From NCBI GenBank assembly GCA_963779845.1, contig CAVZZV010000005.1:372001-436000 (forward strand): 64,000 bases of DNA. Reading direction: 5' to 3'. Origin of the DNA: CAVZZV01 sp963779845 (GTDB lineage: Bacteria; Bacteroidota; Bacteroidia; Bacteroidales; GCA-2748055). The position numbers and the translations under genes are program-made. This document shows positions 48,501 to 56,151 of the stretch, in pieces (position 1 is the stretch's first letter; each line of letters starts with the position of its first letter). The notes below the pieces were generated by a model, which saw only the letters and a list, made by a program, of their open reading frames with translations, was not told where the DNA came from and searched no databases.

Positions 48501-50996
48501 TTAAAAATTAGCTCTTACAGAAAATATAAAATTTCTTCCCGGAGCAGATATTCCCGAGCTATAAGGTCGATAACGCTGGTCCGTCAGATTTTCAACACCC
48601 GAATTGATAGTAAAAGTTTCCGAAAGATCATACGAAACCTTGAAATTTAAGGTATACCAGGCCGGGGAATAATTGTTGCCGGATGCATCCTTCGCATATA
48701 TCTCATCCTTTGACTTTTCCTCGAAGGGCAAATCTTCAAATTTGCGCCCGGCCATATAGACTGAATAAAACTGCAGATGCAGTTTTTCAAGATTAAAATT
48801 TACCCGCGTGAGGCCATACAATGGAGGAGCGTGCCTGGATGGACTGGTACTTCCATCGTCCAGTTCTTCTTCCCCATGCTGATAATTTATAGCGGAGGAG
48901 AAACTAAATCCTGCAGGCAGCTGAAGCTCCACGCTCGCCTCTACTCCATAGACTCTTGCCACAGCGGCATTTTGAATGGCCTGAACCTGACTTAAGAACC
49001 CATCATACATAATACTATCCTGCCCGGCCAACTGAAAGTTCCTTCTCACCAGGGCATTGTTCAGCAGGGTATAATAGCCACTCAAATCCAATTTTAGGAA
49101 TTCACCAAAAATCCTGGCAATTCCCAGGTCTACATTGTATGCGTATTCCGCTTGCAGATCAGGATTCGGCACCGTCACACTGCCAGGTTCGGAATCGAAT
49201 ATCTTTCCTATATCATCCACGTTGGGAGAGCGAAAAGCGGTTCCGAAGTTTGCACTGAGCACCGTTTGCTTATCGGGCCGGGTTACTGCCCCAATACTGC
49301 CGGTCAGCGATCCTTTCCCTATTCTTGCCGTGGTAAAGGGGAAGGGATAAAAACTCAGATTATTGGTAAAGTCGGCTTCAAGAGAAAAGCTATTCAATCG
49401 TACACCCATTAAAATGGTCAATTTTTCATTCACATTCACCTCATCGTTCAGGTAAACTGCCAGTGAGCTCCAGGTGCTATTCGGGTACCTTGAAGGTCCA
49501 ATGTTTTTGCTATCGGTCACAATATCTTTCACCATCCCTGCGGATAAAATATCATTGAATATATATTCCGCACCATAGAAGAGCGTATTTCGCTTACTGA
49601 AATACTTCGTGAGATCCAAATTCACAGAATATGCTTCCACATTTTCCGTGCTGATCGTGCGGTCGGTTTTGTTCAATGAACGGTCTATACGACTTTCCTC
49701 AAAAGACTGTTGAGCCAGTCGCAGATTAAGCTGGTCGTAGAAGGAAAGCTTTCCCTTATGGCTAAAGGATAAATTATTCATCATCCATTTTTGGGGACCA
49801 TAATACCATTCGGCATACCGCAGACTTCCATTCCGGTACCGGTTATTTCGATCGTACCTACCATAGGGAGATGTTTCTGAATAGTGAAAACCGTATTCAA
49901 AATCCAGATTTTCCGATGGCTTGAACCTTATTTTTTGCATGAGGTTTATTTGGGAATAAGCCGAAGGGATTTGCAGCAAAGGATCTTCCTGGGTAATGAT
50001 CCGGTCTACACTATCCTGCCGCTGCACATAAATTGGTTTGATATAATCATCCGGTCCATGACTACCCTGTTTTAAATGATCATAATCCCAGGTACTGAAA
50101 CTGGTGACCATAGCCCATTTTTTCCATCCGACCTTTACGTCGAAATGACCTGTTTTTTCTTTATTGGCAGTCGAAAAACGTGTAACGGCCTTTCCCTCAA
50201 CCAAAGGATTTTCCGATAATGATAACTGAGGGGAAAGAGTCTGAAAGCTCATTACCCCGCCAATGGCATCACTCCCGTAAATAACCGAACCGGGTCCGAA
50301 CAAAACCTCCGTTTTCTCCACAGCAAAGGGATCAAGGTTGATGATGTTCTGAAGGTTACCACCCCGGAATATAGCGGTATTCATACGTACTCCGTCCACG
50401 GCGTACAAAAGCCGATTGGTGGAAAATCCCCGGATCATCGGACTTCCCCCACCCTGCTGGCTTTTCTGGATATATACCTTACCTGAAATCCCGAGTAAAT
50501 CCGCTGCAGTTTGAGGATTTTGAAATTCGACGCTTTTGGGAGAGATGACGGATACTTTAGAGGGCACCTTCCCTGAGGATTGCTGCCATCTTCTGGCCGA
50601 AACCACTACCTGATCGAGGGAAATATTTGTCTGTTGCAATAGCAACTGAAAATTTTGGGATTGAATCTGGCTATAACTCTTCACTTCCGTCTTATATCCA
50701 AGCAATCTGATTTCAATCTGCTCTGCCTTTTTAAAAGAAGAAATATCAGCCTGCCCTTCATAGTTTGTGATGACAGAAGCCCGGGGACTCACAGACATCA
50801 AAGTTACCATATCCAATGGCTTACCGGTTTCTTTATCTTCAATGGTGATTACCTGAGAATCGACATTACCGAATACTCCCATGAAAACCCAAATTGAAAG
50901 AATAATTCTCTTCACCAATAAATGAATGTGCTTATAAAAATAGGGATCCACCGGCCCTTTACGGCATTTAAAGAATCGGATCACAGGAAATGTCAT
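48501..50996 (-). CDS. TonB-dependent receptor, haem/haemoglobin type
   Basis: Up to 831 residues. A carboxypeptidase-like domain follows the signal, then a plug with ISGKVYIQKSQQGGGSPMIRG, LLYAVDGVRMNTAIFRGGN and VLFGPGSVIYGSDAIGGVMSF, and a barrel ending NFIFSVRANF. The plug pattern matches the TonB haemoglobin/transferrin-type subfamily, so haem uptake is a fair guess without direct proof. The ATG at 50996 gives an odd 27-residue leader; GTG at 50915 (VKRIILSIWVFMGVFG) gives a normal signal peptide. Confidence 0.88.
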   Translation of the reverse strand: MTFPVIRFFKCRKGPVDPYFYKHIHLLVKRIILSIWVFMGVFGNVDSQVITIEDKETGKPLDMVTLMSVSPRASVITNYEGQADISSFKKAEQIEIRLLGYKTEVKSYSQIQSQNFQLLLQQTNISLDQVVVSARRWQQSSGKVPSKVSVISPKSVEFQNPQTAADLLGISGKVYIQKSQQGGGSPMIRGFSTNRLLYAVDGVRMNTAIFRGGNLQNIINLDPFAVEKTEVLFGPGSVIYGSDAIGGVMSFQTLSPQLSLSENPLVEGKAVTRFSTANKEKTGHFDVKVGWKKWAMVTSFSTWDYDHLKQGSHGPDDYIKPIYVQRQDSVDRIITQEDPLLQIPSAYSQINLMQKIRFKPSENLDFEYGFHYSETSPYGRYDRNNRYRNGSLRYAEWYYGPQKWMMNNLSFSHKGKLSFYDQLNLRLAQQSFEESRIDRSLNKTDRTISTENVEAYSVNLDLTKYFSKRNTLFYGAEYIFNDILSAGMVKDIVTDSKNIGPSRYPNSTWSSLAVYLNDEVNVNEKLTILMGVRLNSFSLEADFTNNLSFYPFPFTTARIGKGSLTGSIGAVTRPDKQTVLSANFGTAFRSPNVDDIGKIFDSEPGSVTVPNPDLQAEYAYNVDLGIARIFGEFLKLDLSGYYTLLNNALVRRNFQLAGQDSIMYDGFLSQVQAIQNAAVARVYGVEASVELQLPAGFSFSSAINYQHGEEELDDGSTSPSRHAPPLYGLTRVNFNLEKLHLQFYSVYMAGRKFEDLPFEEKSKDEIYAKDASGNNYSPAWYTLNFKVSYDLSETFTINSGVENLTDQRYRPYSSGISAPGRNFIFSVRANF

Positions 50997-51117
50997 AAAA
51001 TGTTCTGTCTTAAATATGTTATATTACTTTGAAGATAGCTATAATAACATCCCCTATTATCAATCAAAGATAATTTAAATTTGCAGAATTAAAATGATCA
51101 ATAAGGGAAAGGGGTTC

Positions 51118-51810
51118 CCGAAAAGGGATTATTGGAATGCGGTGGGGGGAGTTCAGCCTTTAATGCCCAAACCCTTCGCTGAAGCTGCGGGTTTTATGGC
51201 ATTTTCTATGGGTATATAGGGAAAAAGGAATTTTCCCCGGGGGAAGGGATTATTGACATGATCCCTTGTGGGGGGGAAGTTCAGCCTTTAATGCCCAAAC
51301 CCTCCGCTGAAGCTGCGGGTTTCAGGGCATTTCTCTTTGGTTTTTGAACGAAAAGGAATTAACAGATAGATGAAAAAGGGATTATTGACATGATCCCTGT
51401 GGGGGGGAAGTTCAGCCTTTAATGCCCATACCCTCCGCTGAAGCTGCGGGTTTCAGGGCATTTTCTATGGGTATATAGGGAAAAAGGAATTTTCCCCGGG
51501 CGAGGGATTATTGACATGATCCCTTGTGGGGGGGAAGTTCAGCCTTTAATGCCCAAACCCTCCGCTGAAGCTGCGGGTTTCAGGGCATTTTCTATGGGTA
51601 TATAGGGAAAAAAGGAATTTTCCCCGGGCGAAGGGATTATTGACATGATCCCTTGTGGGGGGGAAGTTCAGCCTTTAATGCCCAAACCCTCCGCTGAAGC
51701 TGCGGGTTTCAGGGCATTTTCTATGGGTATATAGGGAAAAAAGGAATTTTCCCCTATATACCCATAGAAAATGCCCAATTTTGCTGCGCAAAATTTGGGC
51801 ATTAAGGCTG
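51118..51810. repeat. Tandem repeat array A (about 128 bp x5, plus one inverted copy)
   Basis: GTTCAGCCTTTAATGCCC occurs at 51151, 51279, 51410, 51537 and 51666 (spacing 127-131). Each unit contains AATGCCCAAACCC facing GGGTTTCAGGGCATT (a hairpin around CCGCTGAAGCTGCGG), then CTATGGGTATATAGGG, AGGAATTTTCCC and GGGATTATTGACATGATCCC. The second unit has diverged between about 51325 and 51390, and the first is truncated on its left. A sixth, inverted copy (about 51747-51810) lies against the 3' end of tRNA-Ser. No coding signal. Confidence 0.92.
51712..51802. repeat. Nested inverted repeats at the array A / tRNA-Ser junction
   Basis: 51712-51740 and 51747-51776 are inverse complements with one bulged base and a 6-base loop. 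Directly after, ATGCCCAATTTTGC (51771-51784) faces GCAAAATTTGGGCAT (51788-51802). The second hairpin lies 9 bases downstream of tRNA-Ser on its own strand, where a terminator is expected, and is followed by only four T. Confidence 0.9.
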
Positions 51811-51897
51811 CGGAGAAAGAGGGATTCGAACCCCCGGTCCACAAAAGCGGACAACGGTTTTCGAGACCGCCCCGTTCGACCACTCCGGCATTTCTCC
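51811..51897 (-). tRNA. tRNA-Ser (anticodon CGA)
   Basis: 87-base cloverleaf on the minus strand: acceptor GGAGAAA/TTTCTCC with discriminator G, anticodon loop CTCGAAA within CGGT/ACCG, a long class II variable arm (GTCCGCTTTTGTGGAC) and T-arm GGTTCGAATCC. The CCA end is only partly encoded (GCA). Confidence 0.95.
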
Positions 51898-51904
51898 AAT
51901 AGTG

Positions 51905-51912
51905 CAAAAATA
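51905..51912 (-). promoter_or_regulatory. Probable -7 box of tRNA-Ser
   Basis: Minus strand TATTTTTG fits TAnnTTTG, 7 bases before the tRNA. The -33 position reads TTTT rather than TTTG, so this is a weaker fit than for tRNA-Val. Confidence 0.5.
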
Positions 51913-51980
51913 TTAAAACATAATTAAAACTAAAATTTTTTTATCGGCCAGGATTTTTTTGGAAAATTCCGCGCTTTCTT

Positions 51981-52011
51981 TTTGTTTATATCTTTCAGTA
52001 GATTATATTTG
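51981..52011 (+). promoter_or_regulatory. Promoter of tRNA-Val
   Basis: TTTG (51981-51984), 19 bases, TATATTTG (52004-52011): an exact match to the Bacteroidota housekeeping promoter, 10 bases before the tRNA. Confidence 0.85.
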
Positions 52012-52021
52012 CATCCGCTTT

Positions 52022-52096
52022 GGGAGCTTAGCTCAGTTGGTTCAGAGCATCTGCCTTACAAGCAGAGGGTCGCTGGTTCGAATCCAGCAGTTCCCA
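52022..52096 (+). tRNA. tRNA-Val (anticodon TAC)
   Basis: 75-base cloverleaf: acceptor GGGAGCT/AGTTCCC with discriminator A, D-arm GCTCAGTTGGTTCAGAGC, anticodon loop CTTACAA in TCTGC/GCAGA, and T-arm CTGGTTCGAATCCAG. Its last 16 bases are the first part of repeat array B. Confidence 0.96.
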
Positions 52097-52912
52097 CCCA
52101 ACTCAAAGTACACAGGAGGACCTTCTTAAATAGAATAGTCCTCTTTTTTTGTTCCAATAGGGTCGATGAGTTCGAACCGACAAAGGAGCTCATGAGCGTC
52201 CCCCAAGGGCGCGAATAATCCAGCAGTTCCCACCCAACTCAAAGTACACAGGAGGACTTTCTTTAATTAGAATAGTTCTCTTTTTTTTGTTCCAATAGGG
52301 TCGGCTGGTTCGAACCGACAAAGGAGCTCATGAGCGTCCCCCAAGGGCGCGAATAATCCAGCAGTTCCCACCCAACTCAAAGTACACAGGAGGACTTTCT
52401 TTAATTAGAATAGTCCTCTTTTTTTTGTTCCAATAGGGTCGGCTGGTTCGAACCGACAAAGGAGCTCATGAGCGTCCCCCAAGGACGCGAATAATCCAGC
52501 AGTTCCCACCCAACTCAAAGTACACAGGAGGACCTTCTTTAGTTAGAATAGTCCTCTTTTTTTGTTCCAATAGGGTCGACGGGTTCGAACCGACAAAGGA
52601 GCTCATGAGCGTCCCCCAAGGGCGCGAATAATCCAGCAGTTCCCACCCAACTCAAAGTACACAGGAGGACTTTCTTTAATTAGAATAGTCCTCTTTTTTT
52701 GTTCCAATAGGGTCGGCTGGTTCGAACCGACAAAGGAGCTCATGAGCGTCCCCCAAGGGCGCGAATAATCCAGCAGTTCCCACTCAACTCAAAGTACACA
52801 GGAGGACTTTCTTTAATTAGAATAGTCCTCTTTTTTTTGTTCCAATAGGGTCGGCTGGTTCGAACCGACAAAGGAGCTCATGAGCGTCCCCCAAGGGCGC
52901 GAATAATCCAGC
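52081..52912. repeat. Tandem repeat array B: tRNA-Val 3' end plus terminator, six units
   Basis: Units of 136-138 bp begin at 52081, 52217, 52355, 52493, 52630 and 52767, with a stub at 52905. Each unit starts with the last 16 bases of tRNA-Val (AATCCAGCAGTTCCCA), then CCCAACTCAAAGTACAC, the terminator hairpin GAGGAC...GTCCTC plus T-run, GTTCCAATAGGG, a GTCGG...CCGAC hairpin enclosing the palindrome GGTTCGAACC in most units, the palindrome GCTCATGAGC, and GCGTCCC/GGGCGC. Units differ by only a few bases; most changes sit in the arm before TTCGAA (ATGAG, GCTGG, ACGGG). The first unit is the genuine tRNA end. Bases 52913-53055 after the array show nothing. Confidence 0.95.
52116..52150 (+). terminator. 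Intrinsic terminator of tRNA-Val (copied in every array B unit)
   Basis: GAGGAC (52116-52121), a 16-base loop, GTCCTC (52138-52143) and seven T. The same hairpin recurs in all six units. Confidence 0.8.
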
Positions 52913-53055
52913 TGTGGGGTATTTGTCAGATATCATCAAATGGAACAAAATAAAACACAGGATGATCGAAAATAGTAATGAGATAAACCGGAACGATAAG
53001 CGCCGGCATTTTCTCGTGCTGGCCCCTGGTCCTGAATGGTAATTTACTAATGTTG

Positions 53056-53086
53056 TTTGAAAAAAGTAATAAATATATTACCTTTG
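53056..53086 (+). promoter_or_regulatory. Promoter of hicAB
   Basis: TTTG (53056-53059), 19 bases, TACCTTTG (53079-53086), an exact Bacteroidota consensus, only 5 bases before the hicA ATG, so the leader is extremely short. Confidence 0.75.
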
Positions 53087-53091
53087 TGTTT

Positions 53092-53289
53092 ATGAAGTAC
53101 AATGAACTATTCAGGCTTTTAAAAAAGGACGGTTGGTTTGAGGTAAGGCAAAAGGGCAGCCATGTAATATTACAACACCCTGCCAAGCCGGTACAATTAA
53201 CCGTACCTAACCATTCGGGAAAAGAAGTTAAGAAAAGTTTGTTGACGGCCATACTGAAACAAGCAAACATTAAAACAAAAAAGCGATGA
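53092..53289 (+). CDS. hicA: HicA-family mRNA interferase toxin
   Basis: 65 residues from ATG 53092. The double-stranded-RNA-binding-like HicA fold is clear: ELFRLLKKDGWFEVRQKGSHVILQHP with the catalytic histidine in GSHV, then TVPNHSGKEVKKSLLTAILKQA. Cleaves mRNA when free of HicB. Stop overlaps the hicB start (ATGA). A further 14 codons of open frame upstream are excluded because they cover the promoter. Confidence 0.93.
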   Translation: MKYNELFRLLKKDGWFEVRQKGSHVILQHPAKPVQLTVPNHSGKEVKKSLLTAILKQANIKTKKR

Positions 53290-53678
53290 AAAAGCCAAAC
53301 ATTAAAATAAAGGTAACCAAAGAAGATACAGGGTATAGTGCCAATACATTGGTAAACCGCAACTTTGTTGCAACTGAAGCAGAAACCTTTGAGGAACTTA
53401 AAGCAAATATTTTGGAGGCTCTAAACCTTGCTTTTGAAGAAAAGGGTTTTGATTTTACCATTGATGAAATTCAATTTGAATATGACCTTGCAAGTTTCTT
53501 TGATTTTTACAAGGTAATCAATGCAAAGGCTCTTTCTGAACGTATAGGAATGAATCAAAGTTTGTTGGCTCAATACATTAAAGGAATTAAAAAACCCTCT
53601 GCACCTCAAGCCAAACGTATTTTGCAAGGGGTTCAGCAAATAGGCAGGGAACTCTCTGAAGTCCGTTTTTTGCTTTAA
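53286..53678 (+). CDS. hicB: HicB-family antitoxin
   Basis: 130 residues. N-terminal degraded-RNase-H-like HicB domain (about 1-65: ATEAETFEELKANILEALNLAFEEKG) and a C-terminal helix-turn-helix (KALSERIGMNQSLLAQYIKGIKKPSAPQAKRI) for repression of its own promoter. Coupled to hicA. The order toxin-antitoxin is normal for HicAB. The module sits just after array B. Confidence 0.92.
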   Translation: MKKPNIKIKVTKEDTGYSANTLVNRNFVATEAETFEELKANILEALNLAFEEKGFDFTIDEIQFEYDLASFFDFYKVINAKALSERIGMNQSLLAQYIKGIKKPSAPQAKRILQGVQQIGRELSEVRFLL

Positions 53679-53713
53679 AAGCAGGTTTTAATTTTTGTAT
53701 TTACATTTGGGTT

Positions 53714-54961
53714 TTACCGGCCACGTTTGTACTGGTTTTTCTTTTTTGTAGCAAAATATTCCTGTTTTCGTTTTACTTTTTCTTTCTCAGCTTCTTTCTT
53801 CTCAAAAGTATTCATAGGTTTATCTGTTTGGGGAAAAGGATTGTCATTAATAATTTCTATTCGCTGATTTATTAATTTTTCAATATCCTTTATAAATATA
53901 TTCTCTTCCGGTTCACAGATAGATATAGAGATACCCTCATCTCCGGCTCTCCCTGCTCTTCCTATTCTATGAACATAGGTCTCGGCCAGATTCGGGATAT
54001 CATAATTAATAACGTATTTTAATTTATCAATGTCAATACCTCTTGCTGCAATATCAGTGGCTACTAATACTCTTATCAATCCATCTTTAAACTGTTGCAG
54101 GGCTTTTTGTCTCTGATTTTGAGCCTTATCTCCATGTATTGAGGCGCTAAGGATTTTATTCTTTTTTAAATGGCTTACTATTTTGTCGGCCCCATGCTTT
54201 GTTCGGGAGAATAATAAGACCTGCGTTATTTTTCGGTCTTTAAGGATATGCTGCAAGAGATCTTTCTTATCCGGTTTATTAGTATAATACAGGTATTGCT
54301 TAAGCGTATCGGCAGTAGAAGAGACCGGACTGACTTCCACTTTTACCGGATTATGTAATATCTTTTTCGACAAGGCAACAATATTATCCGGCATTGTTGC
54401 TGAAAAGAATAATGATTGCCTTTTTTCGGGCAATTTGTCTATTATCTTTCTAATATCATGAATAAAACCCATGTCAAGCATACGATCAGCTTCGTCCAGC
54501 ACGAAATACTCAACATCCTTTAATCGGATATAACCCTGATTCATGAGGTCTAACAGCCTTCCCGGAGTGGCTACAAGAATATCAACCCCTTTGCTAAGAG
54601 CAAGGGTTTGAGATCCCTGGGTCACACCCCCGAATACCACTGTGTTTTTAATTCCGGTATATTTCCCATAGGTAGAAAAACTCTCGGCAATTTGAATTGC
54701 CAATTCGCGGGTGGGGGTAATAATGAGTGCATTTATCTTTCGGGGACTATGATAGTTTTGGCGGTCGTTGTATAGATGCTGCAGGATAGGTATGGCAAAA
54801 GCTGCCGTTTTGCCGGTTCCTGTTTGAGCACTGCCCAGAACATCCTTTCCATTTAATATGAGTGGTATCGCCTCTTCCTGTATGGATGTTGGTACAGAAT
54901 AATTTTCTTCCTTTAATGCCTTTAAAACAGGTTTAATAATTTTCAGTTCATCAAATTGCAT
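53714..54961 (-). CDS. rhlE: DEAD-box RNA helicase, RhlE-like
   Basis: 415 residues. Q-motif and motif I (YSVPTSIQEEAIPLILNGKD, SAQTGTGKTAAFAIP), Ia (TPTRELAIQIAES), II (VLDEADRMLDMGF), III (FSATMPD), V (ATDIAARGIDID) and VI (HRIGRAGRAGDEG), then a lysine-rich tail (KEAEKEKVKRKQEYFATKKKNQYKRGR begins about 388). Unwinds RNA in ribosome assembly or decay. Convergent with hicB, 35 bases between stops. Confidence 0.95.
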   Translation of the reverse strand: MQFDELKIIKPVLKALKEENYSVPTSIQEEAIPLILNGKDVLGSAQTGTGKTAAFAIPILQHLYNDRQNYHSPRKINALIITPTRELAIQIAESFSTYGKYTGIKNTVVFGGVTQGSQTLALSKGVDILVATPGRLLDLMNQGYIRLKDVEYFVLDEADRMLDMGFIHDIRKIIDKLPEKRQSLFFSATMPDNIVALSKKILHNPVKVEVSPVSSTADTLKQYLYYTNKPDKKDLLQHILKDRKITQVLLFSRTKHGADKIVSHLKKNKILSASIHGDKAQNQRQKALQQFKDGLIRVLVATDIAARGIDIDKLKYVINYDIPNLAETYVHRIGRAGRAGDEGISISICEPEENIFIKDIEKLINQRIEIINDNPFPQTDKPMNTFEKKEAEKEKVKRKQEYFATKKKNQYKRGR

Positions 54962-55257
54962 TTTTTAATATTTTTATCTCTCCAGGGCTTTAAAATCCGG
55001 GAAATGGATGTATAATTATGGTTCAATACAATAGCATATAGCTTATAGTTAAAAGGCTAAGCAAGCCAGAGTCTAAAAATATATTCCGGTGAAATGGAGA
55101 AAATTCTCTTTAGCCCTTTTGTATGCCTTGGTTCATTCAGGAGGAATAGCTTCCTGCAAGCTGCAAATATATTGATAAATAAAACAACACATTGTTGTTG
55201 CCCTGATTTATTCGACAGGATTGCAGTGCCCGGAGGTTATTCATCTTAAGTGGCTGC
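54962..55257. other. Gene-free stretch between rhlE and ppk2
   Basis: 296 bases without a credible frame, repeat or strong hairpin. It must hold the rhlE promoter, but no good TTTG/TAnnTTTG pair is visible on the minus strand. Confidence 0.6.
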
Positions 55258-56121
55258 TCACAATTGCCCACGAATAGATTTTAACTCCTGCCTGTGTTCT
55301 TCTGTGGTGGAAGGATAGTCCATTTTCAAATCACTTAAGGTATCCAGAAGGATCTTTGAGACAATCAATCTTGCATTCTTCTTATCGTCGGCGGGAATAA
55401 TATACCACGGAGAATGTGCGGTACTTGTTTTGTTTAAACAGCTTTGATAAGCCTCCATATATGCATCCCAATAACCTCGCTCCTGCATGTCGGCAAGATT
55501 AAATTTCCAGTTTTTCTCCGGATTATCTATTCGTTTGATAAATCGTTTTTTTTGTTCTTTTTTAGAAATATTCAGGAAAAATTTCAACACTCGCGTGCCG
55601 CTTCGGTAGAGATGTTCCTCAAAATCCACTATGGATTTATACCTTCCCTCCCAGAAAGATTCTAAATTCAGATTATCATCCGGCAGACTTTGTCCCCGAA
55701 GGATTTCCGGATGAACTTTCACGATCAGTACCTCTTCGTAGTAGGAGCGGTTGAAGATGCCAATTCTGCCTCTTTCCGGAAGGCGTTTAATGGCCCGCCA
55801 CAAAAAGTCGTGTTTCAGCTCCTCCACACTGGGCTGGATAAAACTGAAAACCTGAAACGATTGAGGATTGATTCCGGTAGTTACATGCCGGATGGCGCCA
55901 TCTTTTCCCGCGGTATCCATTCCCTGAAAAATGAGCAATAAGGCATAGCGCCCTGATGCATAATGAAGGCGTTGAAGCGAATCCAGTTTTTTCACAGTTT
56001 TCTTTAGATTCTTCTTGTAGGCCTTCTTTGATTTATAGAAGGATGGGACGGTGGTTGGAATTTCGTTTAATGAAATTTCTCTCCCCTGTTTTACCTGAAA
56101 ATCTTCGGATTTAATTTTCAT
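55258..56121 (-). CDS. ppk2: Polyphosphate kinase 2 (PPK2), single-domain
   Basis: 287 residues. Uses polyphosphate to phosphorylate nucleotides. P-loop LLIFQGMDTAGKDGAIRHVTTGINPQ, lid region KRLPERGRIGIFNRSYYEEVLIVKVHPE and KFFLNISKKEQKKRF, with PWYIIPADDKKNARL near the end. The layout fits class I/III one-domain enzymes; the class, and therefore AMP versus ADP preference, is not certain. Together with ppk1 at 35-37 kb the cell can both make and spend polyphosphate. Confidence 0.94.
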   Translation of the reverse strand: MKIKSEDFQVKQGREISLNEIPTTVPSFYKSKKAYKKNLKKTVKKLDSLQRLHYASGRYALLLIFQGMDTAGKDGAIRHVTTGINPQSFQVFSFIQPSVEELKHDFLWRAIKRLPERGRIGIFNRSYYEEVLIVKVHPEILRGQSLPDDNLNLESFWEGRYKSIVDFEEHLYRSGTRVLKFFLNISKKEQKKRFIKRIDNPEKNWKFNLADMQERGYWDAYMEAYQSCLNKTSTAHSPWYIIPADDKKNARLIVSKILLDTLSDLKMDYPSTTEEHRQELKSIRGQL

Positions 56122-56151
56122 TTAAGAGTTTTTTGTTTAATCTCCGTTTAT

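Noticed and set aside
51675..51907. Leftward short proteins over tRNA-Ser and array A
   Set aside because: They are frames across a tRNA gene and repeats, with no coding signature.
52081..52912. Six further tRNA genes or a tRNA cluster in array B
   Set aside because: Only the last 16 bases of tRNA-Val are repeated; D-arm, anticodon arm and 5' acceptor strand are absent from all later units.
53092..53678. A larger defence island around hicAB
   Set aside because: Neighbours are a repeat array and an RNA helicase of housekeeping type; no nuclease, methylase or other defence gene is seen.
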